DNA of 64,000 bases from Anaeramoeba flamelloides (Eukaryota > Metamonada > Anaeramoebidae), in contig JANTQA010000045.1 of NCBI GenBank assembly GCA_027625915.1, positions 3,737,719-3,801,718 of the forward strand, in the 5' to 3' direction. Each line of letters begins with the position of its first letter. The first letter of the stretch is position 1. Below are positions 1 through 11,100 of this stretch, piece after piece. The position numbers were made by a program, and so were the translations under genes. The notes beneath the pieces are model-generated. The model made no database searches, was not told where the DNA came from, and saw nothing but the letters and a program-made list of their open reading frames with translations.

Positions 1-1216
1 GATTTCAACAAATTTATTTGGAAAAGTGATCTTTGGTTTTTAGTCTTCAAAAATAAAAGATTTATTTTAAATATACATATCACAGCTCTATGTTTTTTGG
101 GTTTACTCTTTAATTTATTTCAACATTCGTTTTATAAGCACATTTCTAGATCCAAAACCAAATTTAATAAAACCAAAAATTTAATCAAAAAAAAAATTGT
201 TTAAAAAATCAAAAAATAAAAGATTCAGTTATGAATTATTGGGTTATTTTCACAAATAGAGTAGTGAATGATGTTTTAGTTTCAAAGTTTCACTAACTGA
301 TAATACCCAATATATATTTTTCAGTAAGTTTTTCACAATTAAAAATTTTACAAATTGTAAAATATACTTACTTCCTCAAAAGTCAATTATTTATTTTTAA
401 AAAAAAATACTAATTATTTGTAGATTATTTCTATTTCAAGATAATTTTAAGAGAGATTTTTTTCAATTTTGAGGTCTGGATATTGAGAATTCAACATTTA
501 TAATTGTTGCCTAAGTGGACATTTTTTTTTTTTTTACAACTCACAACCAGTAAAAATCAATTCATAAAATTAAAGTTAGCCAAAAATACATATTGAATTT
601 CAGTTATACATCTTTCATAAATTATTTTTTCAAAGAAATGATAATTTCATGTAATTCAGTAAAGATAGCCATTGAACTCCTGAAGATTCGAATGCCCCCA
701 TTTTTCAAAATTACCAACTTTTGAAAAAAACACCAATTTTTAGGTAATTTTTTTATTGAAATAATTTACAATGAATGAACTTTTGATTGAACATTAAGAA
801 AGAAAAAATAATAAATTTTAAAACAAATATATAAAAAAACAATTGGGAATATATAAATAAACTCGGACATAAAATATTTAAAATGATTAAAATTGTTCCA
901 AAAACATAAAAAAAAAATATTTTTTCAATTTAATTGAGTAATATCTTTTGATGGAAATATTTTGACTTTATTTTAAAATTGGAAAATCTGATTCTTTTTA
1001 AAAAATAGATGTAAATAATCTCTCCAATAAGTCAAATAAAAAATTTATAATTTTACAATTAAAAATGAAAAAAATATTACTGAAAAATTTGATTTTTTTT
1101 TCAATTCCTATTAATCTCTAATAAACTTGTTAACCATTTTTCAAAATTGTTATGGATAATAATGTGTTTTCGATGAATTTATTTCAAAAATAGAAAATTA
1201 AGAGATTTTTTTTGAG
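1..1216. other. AT-rich non-coding stretch
   Basis: No convincing gene is seen. The stretch is A/T-rich with many homopolymer runs and no long open frame on either strand. It may hold introns of a gene whose last exon is at 1217-1418, but I could not identify an upstream exon. Confidence 0.4.
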
Positions 1217-1418
1217 GAAAAATTTTCCCAGTTATGTAGTAGATTTTTTTGCCAATACTGAATTATATTTTTTAAAAGATGAAGATCAACTGATTAGTAC
1301 TGCTGAATTAACAGAATTTTTGGACCATTTGAACCATTCAAATATTACACTCTTTCAAAGTAGTAACGATCTACTTGATTTTGCACCACTTCCTTGGTTG
1401 AATCTCAAACAGCAATAA
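1217..1418 (+). CDS. probable terminal coding exon, unknown protein
   Basis: An open stretch of about 66 codons ends at TAA 1416-1418. Its composition is protein-like (many D, E, L, S, W and P, few homopolymers), unlike the A/T noise around it. No in-frame ATG opens it. A pyrimidine-rich run ending in TTTGAG at 1206-1216 would serve as a 3' splice site, so I read it as the last exon of a gene lying to the left. The C-terminus reads PLPWLNLKQQ. I recognise no family. It ends 187 bp before the WD40 gene and is separated from it by in-frame stops. It could also be a decayed gene fragment. Confidence 0.35.
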
Positions 1419-1604
1419 AAAAGCGATAAAAAAAGAGTTAATTATTTAATAAAGTGAGAGACTTCTCAGCAAATTTCCAAAACAGAAATTTAGAGTCAAA
1501 AATCGTACTAATTTTCCAAATTCAAGAAAAAAAAAATGACAAAAAATATCAAATCATTTTTTTTACTATTTATCCAGATTTATTAATTGATAGAAAATTG
1601 AGTA

Positions 1605-4600
1605 ATGTCTCAGTACCTTCATTTATCTGAAGAAAGTGGAACAATAATGCCACTTTCTCTTTATAATGGTCACACTTCAACAGTTTCCAGAATCGTAATT
1701 GACAACAACCAAGCATATTCCTCATCACATGACAAAACAATAAAAAAATGGGATCTCAATGAGCAAAAAGAAACAACAACTTTTCTTGGTCACACTGATG
1801 CAATTACAGACTTGCTAATAGTGAAAAATTCCTTATATTCTATTTCGGATGATTCTACGGTGCGCTTGTGGGATACAGAAAAAGGAAAAGAATTAAAAAA
1901 ATTTGAAGGACACAAAGACTCCATTTCTGCCATTTGTGTCAAAGACAAAACTTTGTATACAGGTTCTGCAGATCAAACAATTAGGTTTGTATTTGAACAT
2001 AAATAACAAACAAACATTATTTGTTTTTTTCTTCTTTTGTGTTGTTTGTATTTTAAAATCTTTGAAATAATACAATCCATTCTTTAAAATGGGACTTTTG
2101 TTTCAAATAATCGAACATTTTATTCAAACTCAATAACTTGTCACTAAAAATTTGATTCTTTTTTTGTTCTTTTTTTTAATCTTTTTTTTTTTTTTTTTTC
2201 AATTCTTTTGTTCTTCCAAACTTTCTTAAACGATTCTTTTTTAAAAAATAAAAAACAAAAAACCAAAAACACAAAAAGAATCTTCGACATTGAAAGTTGT
2301 TCCTGTAAAAAGGTAATTGATTCTCACTCTGGATTAATTACAAGTGTCTTTGGCTTTGGAGATAATATCTATTCAGCGTCTGTTGACAAATCTTTAATTG
2401 AATGGGACATGGCCACAGGGCAGCCTAAAAAACAATTTTTAAACCACAACTCCTTTATTACATGTGTAATTAATGACGAGAAATTCATTTACACTGGGCA
2501 CAAAAATGGACAAATCAAGATCTGGGATCCTTCTGTGGATAGATGTGTCAGGATTTGTGAAGGCTTTACGTACCCAATCACGAAATTATTTGTCAATGGA
2601 GATCAAATTATTGCAGGTTTGAGATTCTTTTTGTTACTTTATCTTTTTGATTTTCCATAACTAAATTGATCTTCTAAAAAACTATACAGTCATTTTGACC
2701 AAGTGTGACGAAAAAAGTTTTATAATAAGGCCCCTAAAAAATGGGTCTGTTTGAACTTTTTCAAGAGCTTTATCGTACTTTTGAAAACTTTTTTATTAAA
2801 CTTTTTTGAAACTACTTTTTAAGCTGGTAGAGTATTGAAATAAATCCCTGAAATGAAAACAAGTCCTGAAATGATTTTTAATTGGATCAATAATCGGAAA
2901 ATTGCTTTGTAATTTCCTTTTTTGAAGGATCAAACTTTGAAAATTATAACTCACCCACTTATTAGAATGATTACTAATAAAATTACACTTTTTCAAAACA
3001 ATATTCAATCAATCAATCAAAAAACAAGAATAAAAATTATGATTGTCCAAATTCATAGCTAACCTCTATAAAACTCTATTGTTTTTTCAAAATAGGTAGA
3101 TCTACTTACGGTCTCAAGCAATTAGATAAGTATTCTATATAGACACCCCATTTTGATGAACTTTGTGTAGTTTTATTACTTAGTTCATAAAAAATTTGTT
3201 TAGTTATAAAAAGGATTTGATTTTTAAATTTTCCGAAATTACACAACAATTTTCCTAATCTTAAAAATTAATAATTGATGTCTAGACTTATTTTCATACC
3301 ATGTATTTTTTTCAATTCTATATTTGAAATTTAAATGAAACAAAATTTCAGCTCACTATCATTTTTTCAATTCTGAAAAATTCCCTTCTTTGAGGGATGT
3401 TATTTCACCCAATATATACCAACATATAGCACAAAAAAAAAAAAAAATAACCAAGACAAAGAAATAGAGATCAAAAATTACAATCGATTTCTTTAAAATT
3501 CTATTGAAAAAAAAAGAAAAATAGGAAAAAAAAAGCTGAAGTGAAAGATTTTTTGCCATTTATTCTCAAAAAACTAGTATTTTTGCTTTTTTTTTCAAAT
3601 TAATAAACAAGAATTATACAATGATTTGTATTCTGAAAAAAAAAAAAAAATTAGAAAGATTAGAATGATAAAAAATTTTACCATTAAACACCTACTTTCG
3701 TATTATCTTAAAAATAATTGAAGACATACGTATATTTTGAAATTCTGGAAATTTTAATTGTGCTAACATTACTAAAAAAGGAATTTGAACAGCCCAATTT
3801 TGTGGAAAAAATCAAAAAATGATTATTTTTTCAAACAATATTTTTGTAAATCTTATTCATTTTCCAGAATTACCAAGTCACTATATTAATAGAGTTCTTT
3901 ATTTAAGATTTACCTTTATTTGTAAGTTGATAAATTTTATGCTGAACAACAAACTGATCTTCAAAAAAAATTTTTTTTTGATAATTAAAATTGTTTTTTC
4001 AAATAAAAAAAAACGAACAATAAGTCATCAATGATCAGATCAAAACAATTACGAAATTTTTTGTGATTAGATCTGACAAATTTGTCTTATTTTTCCATCA
4101 ACTCAAATAACAGCTTTAGGTAAATTATCATTTGCCAATCGATCATAACATCATATTTTGCTTTGAAAATAAAATACTTTACATGATACTACAAATTCTT
4201 CATGTATTCTGTTTTGAGTTGTTCTCAATTCAAATCATTTTCTAAAGTATCTGTCATACAAAAAGGAAAACTAAAGCAGATTTTTAAAGCTTTTTCAATA
4301 TCAGAATCATATAATCAAGAATTAATAAATTATTATTTAATAAGATTGTGATTCTCTTTTTTCTTCTTTTCTTAAATTTTACATTTTAGAGATATTTCAA
4401 ACTCAGGCTGAATGGTTTGTTTTTATCTGAAGTTGCTGTCTGGAAATTAATAATTTGAAGATATCTTTTTAATTTCCAGTTTTCTTTCTCTTTTGAAGAT
4501 TCCACTATCTTTTATCGGTCACTGAGAATATAAAGGAAATTTCTCTTTTTTATTGAAAATTGAACTTTTTTGAAAAATAAACACCTTTTTACAAAAAATT

Positions 4601-7600
4601 CTTCTATCTTGTTCTCGGTTTCAGCATCTTTTTCTGAATTGGTTGTTAATAATTATTTGTGTTTCGAAATTTGGAATTTGAATTTTGAATTTTATCAAAA
4701 ATTATTTTTACTTTCCTTGATTTTATTTTTATTGAACCATATAAATAATGATTCAATTCATAGTTTTCGACCTTTTATTTTGGCTTTTGTTTTTCAAGAA
4801 AATATTTTTTTAATAATTGTGGATCTAAAACAAAAAGATTTTCAAATTAATTTTGTATTTTTTCAACAAACCCTATTTTTAAATGTGTCTTAGTCACAAA
4901 AAAAAACACCTACTTATTGGCGAAAAAGTATTTATTAGTAAAAAAGTATTTATCCTCGAAAAAGAATTTATTTGCGAAAAATAGAGTCTTTTGTGAACAA
5001 GTAATAATATACATGAATTCATCACATATAGATGTAAAAATGAATTTAATACTTAAAATGAAAAAGTTGTATTTTTTTTCAATTTCTTCATTTAAATTCA
5101 TTCCAAATGGTTTTTGAACAGAAGATTTTTTTGTTAATTCTCACCTTTAAATTTTTGATTGGTGGCATTTTTTTATTTTGATTTATAATTATTTATTTTT
5201 TGTTTTGTGGGTTTTAGAATATTACAAACAATTGTTGACATTTCAATTATTTAGATGGTCCTAATTTAGTATTTTTTTGAGAATTGATTAAATAAGATTT
5301 TTTTTTTCAAAAATTGAATTTTGGTGTGTTCAAAATTTTGATTTTGAATTAGATCTATTGTTAAGAGCAAAGTCCTAAAACAAGATTTTATCTGTTAGAT
5401 AGAGAATTTTGAAGTAATTAAATTCGTAACTTCTAATTCAAAGAGTGTCTGGTATAGACACAGCCTTTAGAACATTTTTAAACTTAATTTAGTTTCCTGA
5501 AATAAAGGTTGAAATCAAGATTTGAAAAAAAAAAAAGAAAAAAAACAAAAAAAAAAAAAAGTTAAAAAATAGATAATAGTAAAAAACATAAAGTTATTGA
5601 AATTTAGATCAATATTTGTGAGACTTTACAATCCTGAATCATTTGGATTTGGGATCTTTTTTCCTTATCGGCATGTTGAGACATATTTTTAAGGAAACAT
5701 TCTATAGTAATATCGATGAATTTCTTTTATGTTCATTTTCCTCAACAATTCATCTGTATCTTCATTATCAATAACCTTAAAATCATAATCTTTAATTTTT
5801 TGAAGGACATTTTTTCCATTGTCTTCTATTTTTCTCAAATTTATTTTTATCATTCCCCATATGAAGCGTTTGACATCATCTATTTTTTTTTCTACAACAT
5901 GAAATATTTTAGAATCCACTCCATTTTCTCATTGTAAATGTATATCTATTGAAACTATTTGTAACAAAATACAAAGTCTGTATAGAGTTATTGATGATTT
6001 ACAGTTTAGTTATGGTTTGTTTTTAACTGAATTTGCTGTTTGAAAATTAATAATTTGAAGATATCTTTTTAATTTCCAGTTTTCTTTTTCTTTTGAGGAG
6101 ATTCCACTTTGACTTTTAATATGAATTATTCATTGAGTTACTTTAATATGAATTATTCAAGTTTTTCCTTGATCTCTTCTTTTCCCATATAAATTTTGAA
6201 TTGGGGTTTATTATATCAAAAATAAATAAAAATTATTAATTAATTGAAACGTACAATTTTTTTTTTTATATTACATTACTATTCTTTTCAACCAATATAA
6301 TTAATAATTTTATAAAATTGAATCAAATAATTCATTAGGATGCTGGGATGGTATGATTGGAATATTTTCGATCTCCACTGGGCAATTAATCAAATATTTC
6401 ATTGCTCATTCTGGGCGCGTTAATGATTTTCAAATTGTTGATAATGTTCTGTATTCAATTGGGAGAGACAATACAATGAAAGGATTTAATATAAAAAACT
6501 GGAAATGCGATTATCTGTATGAAGGGCATACATCATCAATAACCTCATTAGCTGTTTGCAATGAATGTATTTTAACTGGTTCCAAGGATACCACTATTCA
6601 ACGATGGGATTTAGCAAAGGGGAAAAAGGGGAAAGGGTTTAGTAGCGCGCCTTTGTTAACAGAAAAGGAAAAAAACAGAATTAAAAGAAAAAGGGATTCA
6701 ATAAACATTTTAATTTCACTTTTAACTGACAAACAAGAAGAAACAAATGATCAAATGGAAAAATTATTAAAGGCAAGTGAACAATACACTCGCTTTGGGA
6801 TAAATTCAGGTTCATTTGGTAAAATGCTTGGTGATGCCTTATATATCTTTGGTGTAAACGATAGTGGACTTGAGGATGAACAAGATGAATTGGAAAGAGC
6901 CATTAATCAAGAAGTCGAACAAAAGGAAGGCGAAATGAAAAAGGAACAGCAGGAACAGCAGGAACAGCAGGAAGAAGAATCGCCATTAACAAGAATTAAA
7001 TCAAGGGAATTTGAATTGGGTAAATTGATGATGAAATTCGGCGAATTACAAAAATCAACAGAAGAAAACCGTAAAGAAATTTTTCAATTTCTTTCAACCA
7101 ACTTTCCAGTTCCAATAATGGCAATTAAATCTGAACATTTAAAAAAAATTCAAAATTCTTTAAAAAAGGCGAGGTAAGCTTTACTTTTTTATTTCAAATT
7201 AAATAATTGGTGGGCTTTTTTATTTTATTTTATTTTTTTGTGATTTGGAGTATTAGTGAAACAATATCTTTAACATTAAAATAGCAATAACTCACTTTCG
7301 AAGGCCTTTTTAATCACTTTTACAAAATATTTTGCAATTTTAATTTTTTTTGAGTCAAATAATCTTCATTTTTTTCGATATTAAATTGTATGATCGATAA
7401 CGAAGAAGAAGTTTCTATTAGTGAAAATAAAAAAGTTTTTTTTTTTTTGAGAATTTCCTGTGTAGATTAGATACCATCAATTAATCTTATTTTTTTTAAA
7501 AAATTTAACTGAACTCAACTTTAACCCTGTATAATCCTCAAAAAAAAAAAGAACCAAAAAGAAAATTTCAAGATAACAAGAAAAAAAAAATGTAAAAAAC

Positions 7601-9493
7601 ACTTTTTTTCAAACTTATATCAACTTGTTTCAGTTAAAGGTGGGAACAAAATAAAATTAATTATTTTTTAAAATTTGTCTTTCAAAAAACAAATAAAAAT
7701 AAAGTCGAATAATACACATTAGAGAATTGTTGATAACCGTATAAACGATATTTAACAAATCTAAATATTTTCATAAAAATTAAAAAACCAAAATTCTTAG
7801 GAACCAATTGAGAAAAACAAATGTTCATTCTGATCTTTAAAATGAAGATCAAAGAAAATTACAAAAGAAATCAACTTAATTTTTCTACAATCATTCTCAC
7901 CGTTTCAATAACATTAGAATAACATATTGTTTTACGTGGTGACTTATCGATCTTGCAAAAAAAAAATTTACTCAAGAATTAGGGTCAAAAAACAATTGAA
8001 AAAACAAAAAAAAAAAGCAAAATGAGAAAAAATGATTTCAATTTTGAAATTTCCAAAATAAATTTTTTCACCATAATATCCATTCAAGCTATTTAAAATG
8101 TAGTAATTCACACATTGCATCTGGGCCCAGTGCCATAGAGTAACTATATTTTTTTTATTTTCGCAAATTAAAAAAAAACAAATGGGTTTTACTGAAAAAT
8201 AGTTTATTTAAAAAATATTTAAATTGGTAGGCAGTGTCTCATAAAATTAGAGGTTCTATAAATAATAAGCTCAATTTTTATTTACCATTAAACACCCGTG
8301 ACTTTTTGGGTGAATGATATACAATCTGAAAATAATGATAGTTACAAGTAATCGAATACGAGGCCTTTAGATTGGAATTGTAAACGGTTCTACTGGTTCA
8401 ATATCTATTCTATAATTATTTAATGATTGAAAAATATTTTTCAAAAATTTTTTATTCATTTTTTTAAGAATACTTTAATAAAATGGTACAAAAACATAAA
8501 CATGATGTCTCTATTTTTTTCGAAAAAATTTTTTCAACTTTTTAAGTGTAATAAAATGACCGAAAAAAAAATTCAAAATTTAAAATTGTTTTTTTTATTC
8601 TTTTTTTTTGCTCTTGTTTTGATTTTTTTATCTTTGGTGTATCAACTAATTTTTTGACAGAATTCACTAAATGATCATAATCATTTGATTCAAAATTCAA
8701 AAATTTTAAAAATAAATAATAAAAAATTGTTATTATTATTATTATGATTTTATTTATTTATTTTTTTTTATTATTATTTAATACTTACATTCATTTTAGG
8801 TCAATCCAAAAAGATTATTTAAATTCGTATGAAGCTCTTGTTATTGCTTCAAAAAAAAAAAAACCTGATCCACAAAGAATTTTAAATTTGGAACAAGCTT
8901 TGGCTGAACAAAAAAGAAATTTTACCATTGCAAAACTTGATCTAGATAAAAAATTTGATGAATTAGATGTTTTTACAAAAAGTGAAATTTTTGGTAATAT
9001 TATTACATTAATTCAACTCGAATTGAATTATTACAAAAATACCTATGACTTATTAATGGAATCTGAGCCAATGATCTCAAATTTAACTGATAAGATTGCA
9101 ATTGACCAATCAAAAAAACTATTTGAAGAAATGAAAAATGTCAAGAAAATGAATGTGATCAAAAAAAAGAAAAAAAATGAAGAAGAAAACGAAAACGAAA
9201 ATGAAAATGAAAACGAAAAAGAAATAAAAATAGAAAAGGAAAATGAAAACGAAAATGAAAACGAAAACGAAAAGGAAAATGAAAAAGAAAAAGAGCAAAT
9301 TAAAGAAAAGTTAATAAAAGGCGTTGTAAAAGTTACTGAAGATTATCAAGCAACAAACAAAAATGAACTTACTCTTAAAAAAGATGATGTTATTGAGATC
9401 TTAAAAATTAGGCCAATGAGAAGTGTTGGGATATGTAATGGGCTAATTGGAGTTTACCCTAACTATATAACAAAAAAAGTTGAAAATAAATAA
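1605..9493 (+). CDS. WD40-BAR-SH3 protein, 4 exons
   Basis: Predicted join 1605-1984, 2279-2616, 6339-7173, 8800-9493 (748 aa). Residues 1-333 form eight WD repeats of about 40 aa (for example GHTDAITD...DDSTVRLWD), enough for a complete beta-propeller. Residues about 344-617 are helical and match the BAR pattern: the end of exon 3 and the start of exon 4 give an LKK-rich helix, then a Lys-rich turn and a long final helix ending in NYYKNTYDLL. A Glu/Asn/Lys linker follows, then an SH3-like domain at about 692-744 (VTEDYQA, ELTLKKDDVIEIL, GVYPNYI). The usual SH3 tryptophan before the NG turn is absent (RSVGICNG). All three introns are GT...AG. Splicing rebuilds WD repeats 3 and 6 exactly and the BAR helix. 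BAR domains bind curved membrane, SH3 binds proline motifs and WD40 is a scaffold, so a membrane-trafficking or cytoskeletal adaptor role is inferred. The ATG at 1605 is the first in frame. Confidence 0.82.
2828..3322. mobile_element. MITE family M1, copy 1 (diverged)
   Basis: This is about 495 bp, similar along its length to 20426-20937 and 49397-49897. It shares the blocks CACCCACTTATTAGA, CTCTATAAAACT and AAAAAGGATTTGAT in the same order and orientation. The terminal repeats are weaker here (TAGAGTATTGAAATAAAT left, ATTTTTTTCAATTCTATA right) but still face each other. It lies inside intron 2 of the WD40 gene. Non-autonomous, with no ORF of its own. Confidence 0.75.
4412..4506 (+). repeat. 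intronic direct repeat, copy 1
   Basis: Starts ATGGTTTGTTTTTATCTGA and ends TTTTGAAGATTCCACT. It is nearly identical to 6012-6108, 1.6 kb further on in the same intron. It carries an internal AATTTCCAG that resembles a 3' splice site, so the pair may be decoy exons or the ends of an old inserted element. Confidence 0.7.
4917..4985 (+). repeat. short tandem repeat, about 3.5 units of 19-21 bp
   Basis: Units share the core CGAAAAAGTATTTATT with drift between copies. Both strands are open across it by chance, which explains weak ORFs at 4910-5117. Confidence 0.55.
5689..5919 (-). pseudogene. coding-like ORF inside intron 2, opposite strand
   Basis: The open frame of about 76 codons reads like a real charged helical protein (includes EKKIDDVKRFIWGMIKINL and DELLRKMNIKEIH) rather than translated A/T noise, and ends at a TAA. 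There is no good ATG: it opens at a GTG preceded by an in-frame stop a few codons upstream, so it is probably an exon remnant or a fragment of an inserted gene. No family recognised. It is antisense to the host gene and within its intron. Confidence 0.3.
6012..6108 (+). repeat. intronic direct repeat, copy 2
   Basis: Starts ATGGTTTGTTTTTAACTGA and ends GAGGAGATTCCACTT. See the first copy at 4412-4506. It lies 230 bp before exon 3. Confidence 0.7.
7174..8799 (+). other. 1.6-kb intron 3 of the WD40-BAR-SH3 gene
   Basis: Starts with a strong GTAAGC and ends TTCATTTTAG. Splicing joins codon AG-G and continues the BAR helix as KKAR-SIQKDYLN. Inside I see only A/T-rich sequence and a few short open frames that do not look coding. 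Confidence 0.75.
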
Positions 9494-9659
9494 TAATTTA
9501 ATTTTTTTCAAAACAAGATTCAAAATAAATTTTATTATGACTTTAATAATTATAATTAATTTAATTTTTAATAAATACAAATATAAAAAATTTATCATTT
9601 TTAAATTTTTGTTTCCTCATTATTTTTGCTTTTTCAATTATCTAAAAATACGAGAAAAA

Positions 9660-10250
9660 AAAAAATCTAAACTCCATTTCACTCAAAAGGACCCAGCCAA
9701 AAATGAAAAAGTCACTTTATTTTTAAGAATCAATCAAAAACTTAAATTGTTTAGAAACGCAAAAAATAATAAACTTCATATAAGAGTCGATACTCATAAA
9801 AGAAAACACTGAACAAACCATAAATTTTCGAAAAAAAATAAAGTTAAAAAAAATTTTTGGAACTTTTCATTGGAACACCTCGTTTCAAAATTTCTCAATT
9901 TCTTTGGAAAATTAGAATTGTTGACAATATGATTTTTTAATAGTAAATTTATTTTTCTTAAAAGAAGTCACAACGACTCAATTTTCTTAAGGTTAATTTG
10001 GATTTTAAAATATCTATTTTTAAATTTGAAAAATGTCAAGAAAATGAATGAAAAGAAAAAAAAAAAAAGTCAAAAAGTAAAATATGATTGAAAATGAGAA
10101 AAAAAATTTTGATCTAAAAATTGAAACAAATGAAATTAATCTAAATTATCAAATTCATTTTGCAAAGAATAATGAATTAAACTTATAGAATATATTCTAT
10201 TTCTTTAATGCAACTGTACCTCTTTTACTAAAAAAGAGTTTATTATTATT
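9660..10250. repeat. dispersed repeat R2, copy 1
   Basis: About 590 bp just downstream of the WD40-BAR-SH3 gene, similar to 48602-49165 in the same orientation. Shared blocks include TTCACTCAAA, CTTTATTTTTAA, TGAACAAACCATAAATTT, TTCATTGGAA and TAGAATATRTTCTATTTCTT. No terminal repeats or coding capacity are visible. Confidence 0.6.
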
Positions 10251-10925
10251 TTTTTTTTTTGAAATTATTATGATCGTCAAGAATTATTTTTATAATTTTG
10301 GCTGAAAAACAGAAAAGATTAGTAAATTTTCTATTTTCAGTGAACATCAGGCTTTTTTTGATTGGGAAAATCAGGGTCGATGGAAATCACTCAATTTTTT
10401 CCCCTTCTTTCCGCTTTAATACCCAAACTATTATTTTTTTGCCTGTTGATGCATTTGAATAAAAAAAAAAAAAAAATTGGTATAAATCAATATTTTGGAG
10501 AAATTGTAACCAATTGAAATATATAAATAAAAGTAGGTTAAATAATGATTTATTTTTTAGCTATATACTCATATTTTTATTATCAGCCTAACCTATCCAA
10601 AGATTAGTAAAAAAAAATACATTAAATATAAACCAAGAATATCAAAGTTAACTATATATAAACTTTTAAAATCAATAAAACTTGTTTATAATAAGACACA
10701 CATTGGTATCAAATTTTCATTTAATACTTAAAAATTGCAAGACTACATTATAATTATCCTTCTTGAACAACATTTTATTTTTATTCTAATTCTAATTGTT
10801 TAAACTTTCTTGAAAAAAATAAAGTTTAATAAAAGATTTTTAATTTTACAAACAATAATAGAACTTTTGGGAACAAAACAACAATTGGTTATTACTATTA
10901 TAATGGGTTTCAAAAAAGTTTAAAA

Positions 10926-11021
10926 TTAAATTAAAAGTTCTTCTAAGGTTAACTCATATATACCAGTTTTTAAAATTGATTTATTATTATCATCTTTACT
11001 TTGATTTTTTTGATTTTTCAT
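10926..11021 (-). CDS. 31-codon ORF, possible small protein or exon
   Basis: ATG at 11021 to TAA at 10926. The peptide (MKNQKNQSKDDN then KTGIYELTLEELLI) has protein-like composition in an otherwise silent A/T stretch. It lies 79 bp downstream of the hydrolase stop on the same strand, so it could be a separate short gene, a terminal exon of an alternative transcript or chance. No family recognised. Confidence 0.25.
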   Translation of the reverse strand: MKNQKNQSKDDNNKSILKTGIYELTLEELLI

Positions 11022-11100
11022 AATAGAAAAATATATTTTAAAGATTAAAAAAAAATTAAAGAAAAAATTAAAAAATTAATCAAATTATTATTATTTTATT

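Larger units (their letters stand above)
2617..6338 (+). other. 3.7-kb intron 2 of the WD40-BAR-SH3 gene
   Basis: The intron starts GTTTGA after codon GCA-G and ends ATTCATTAG before GATGCTGGGA. Splicing reads IIAG-CWDGMIGIF, a correct WD strand. It is far longer than the 161-bp and 303-bp introns of other genes here. It holds a MITE at 2828-3322, a pair of about 95-bp direct repeats, a short tandem repeat and a coding-like minus-strand ORF. The rest is A/T-rich sequence in which I see nothing. Confidence 0.75.
9494..11100. other. intergenic, A/T-rich, holding repeat R2
   Basis: This is the convergent gap between the WD40-BAR-SH3 gene and the hydrolase gene. Apart from repeat R2 (9660-10250) and a tiny minus-strand ORF at 10926-11021, I see homopolymer-rich sequence only. 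Confidence 0.5.

Noticed and set aside
4570-5117. ORFs in intron 2 on both strands
   Set aside because: Phe/Leu/Lys-rich translations of A/T sequence and a short tandem repeat.
7390-7450. Possible first exon (MIDNEEEVSISENKK)
   Set aside because: Only about 15 codons before a T-run, inside intron 3, with no partner exon found.
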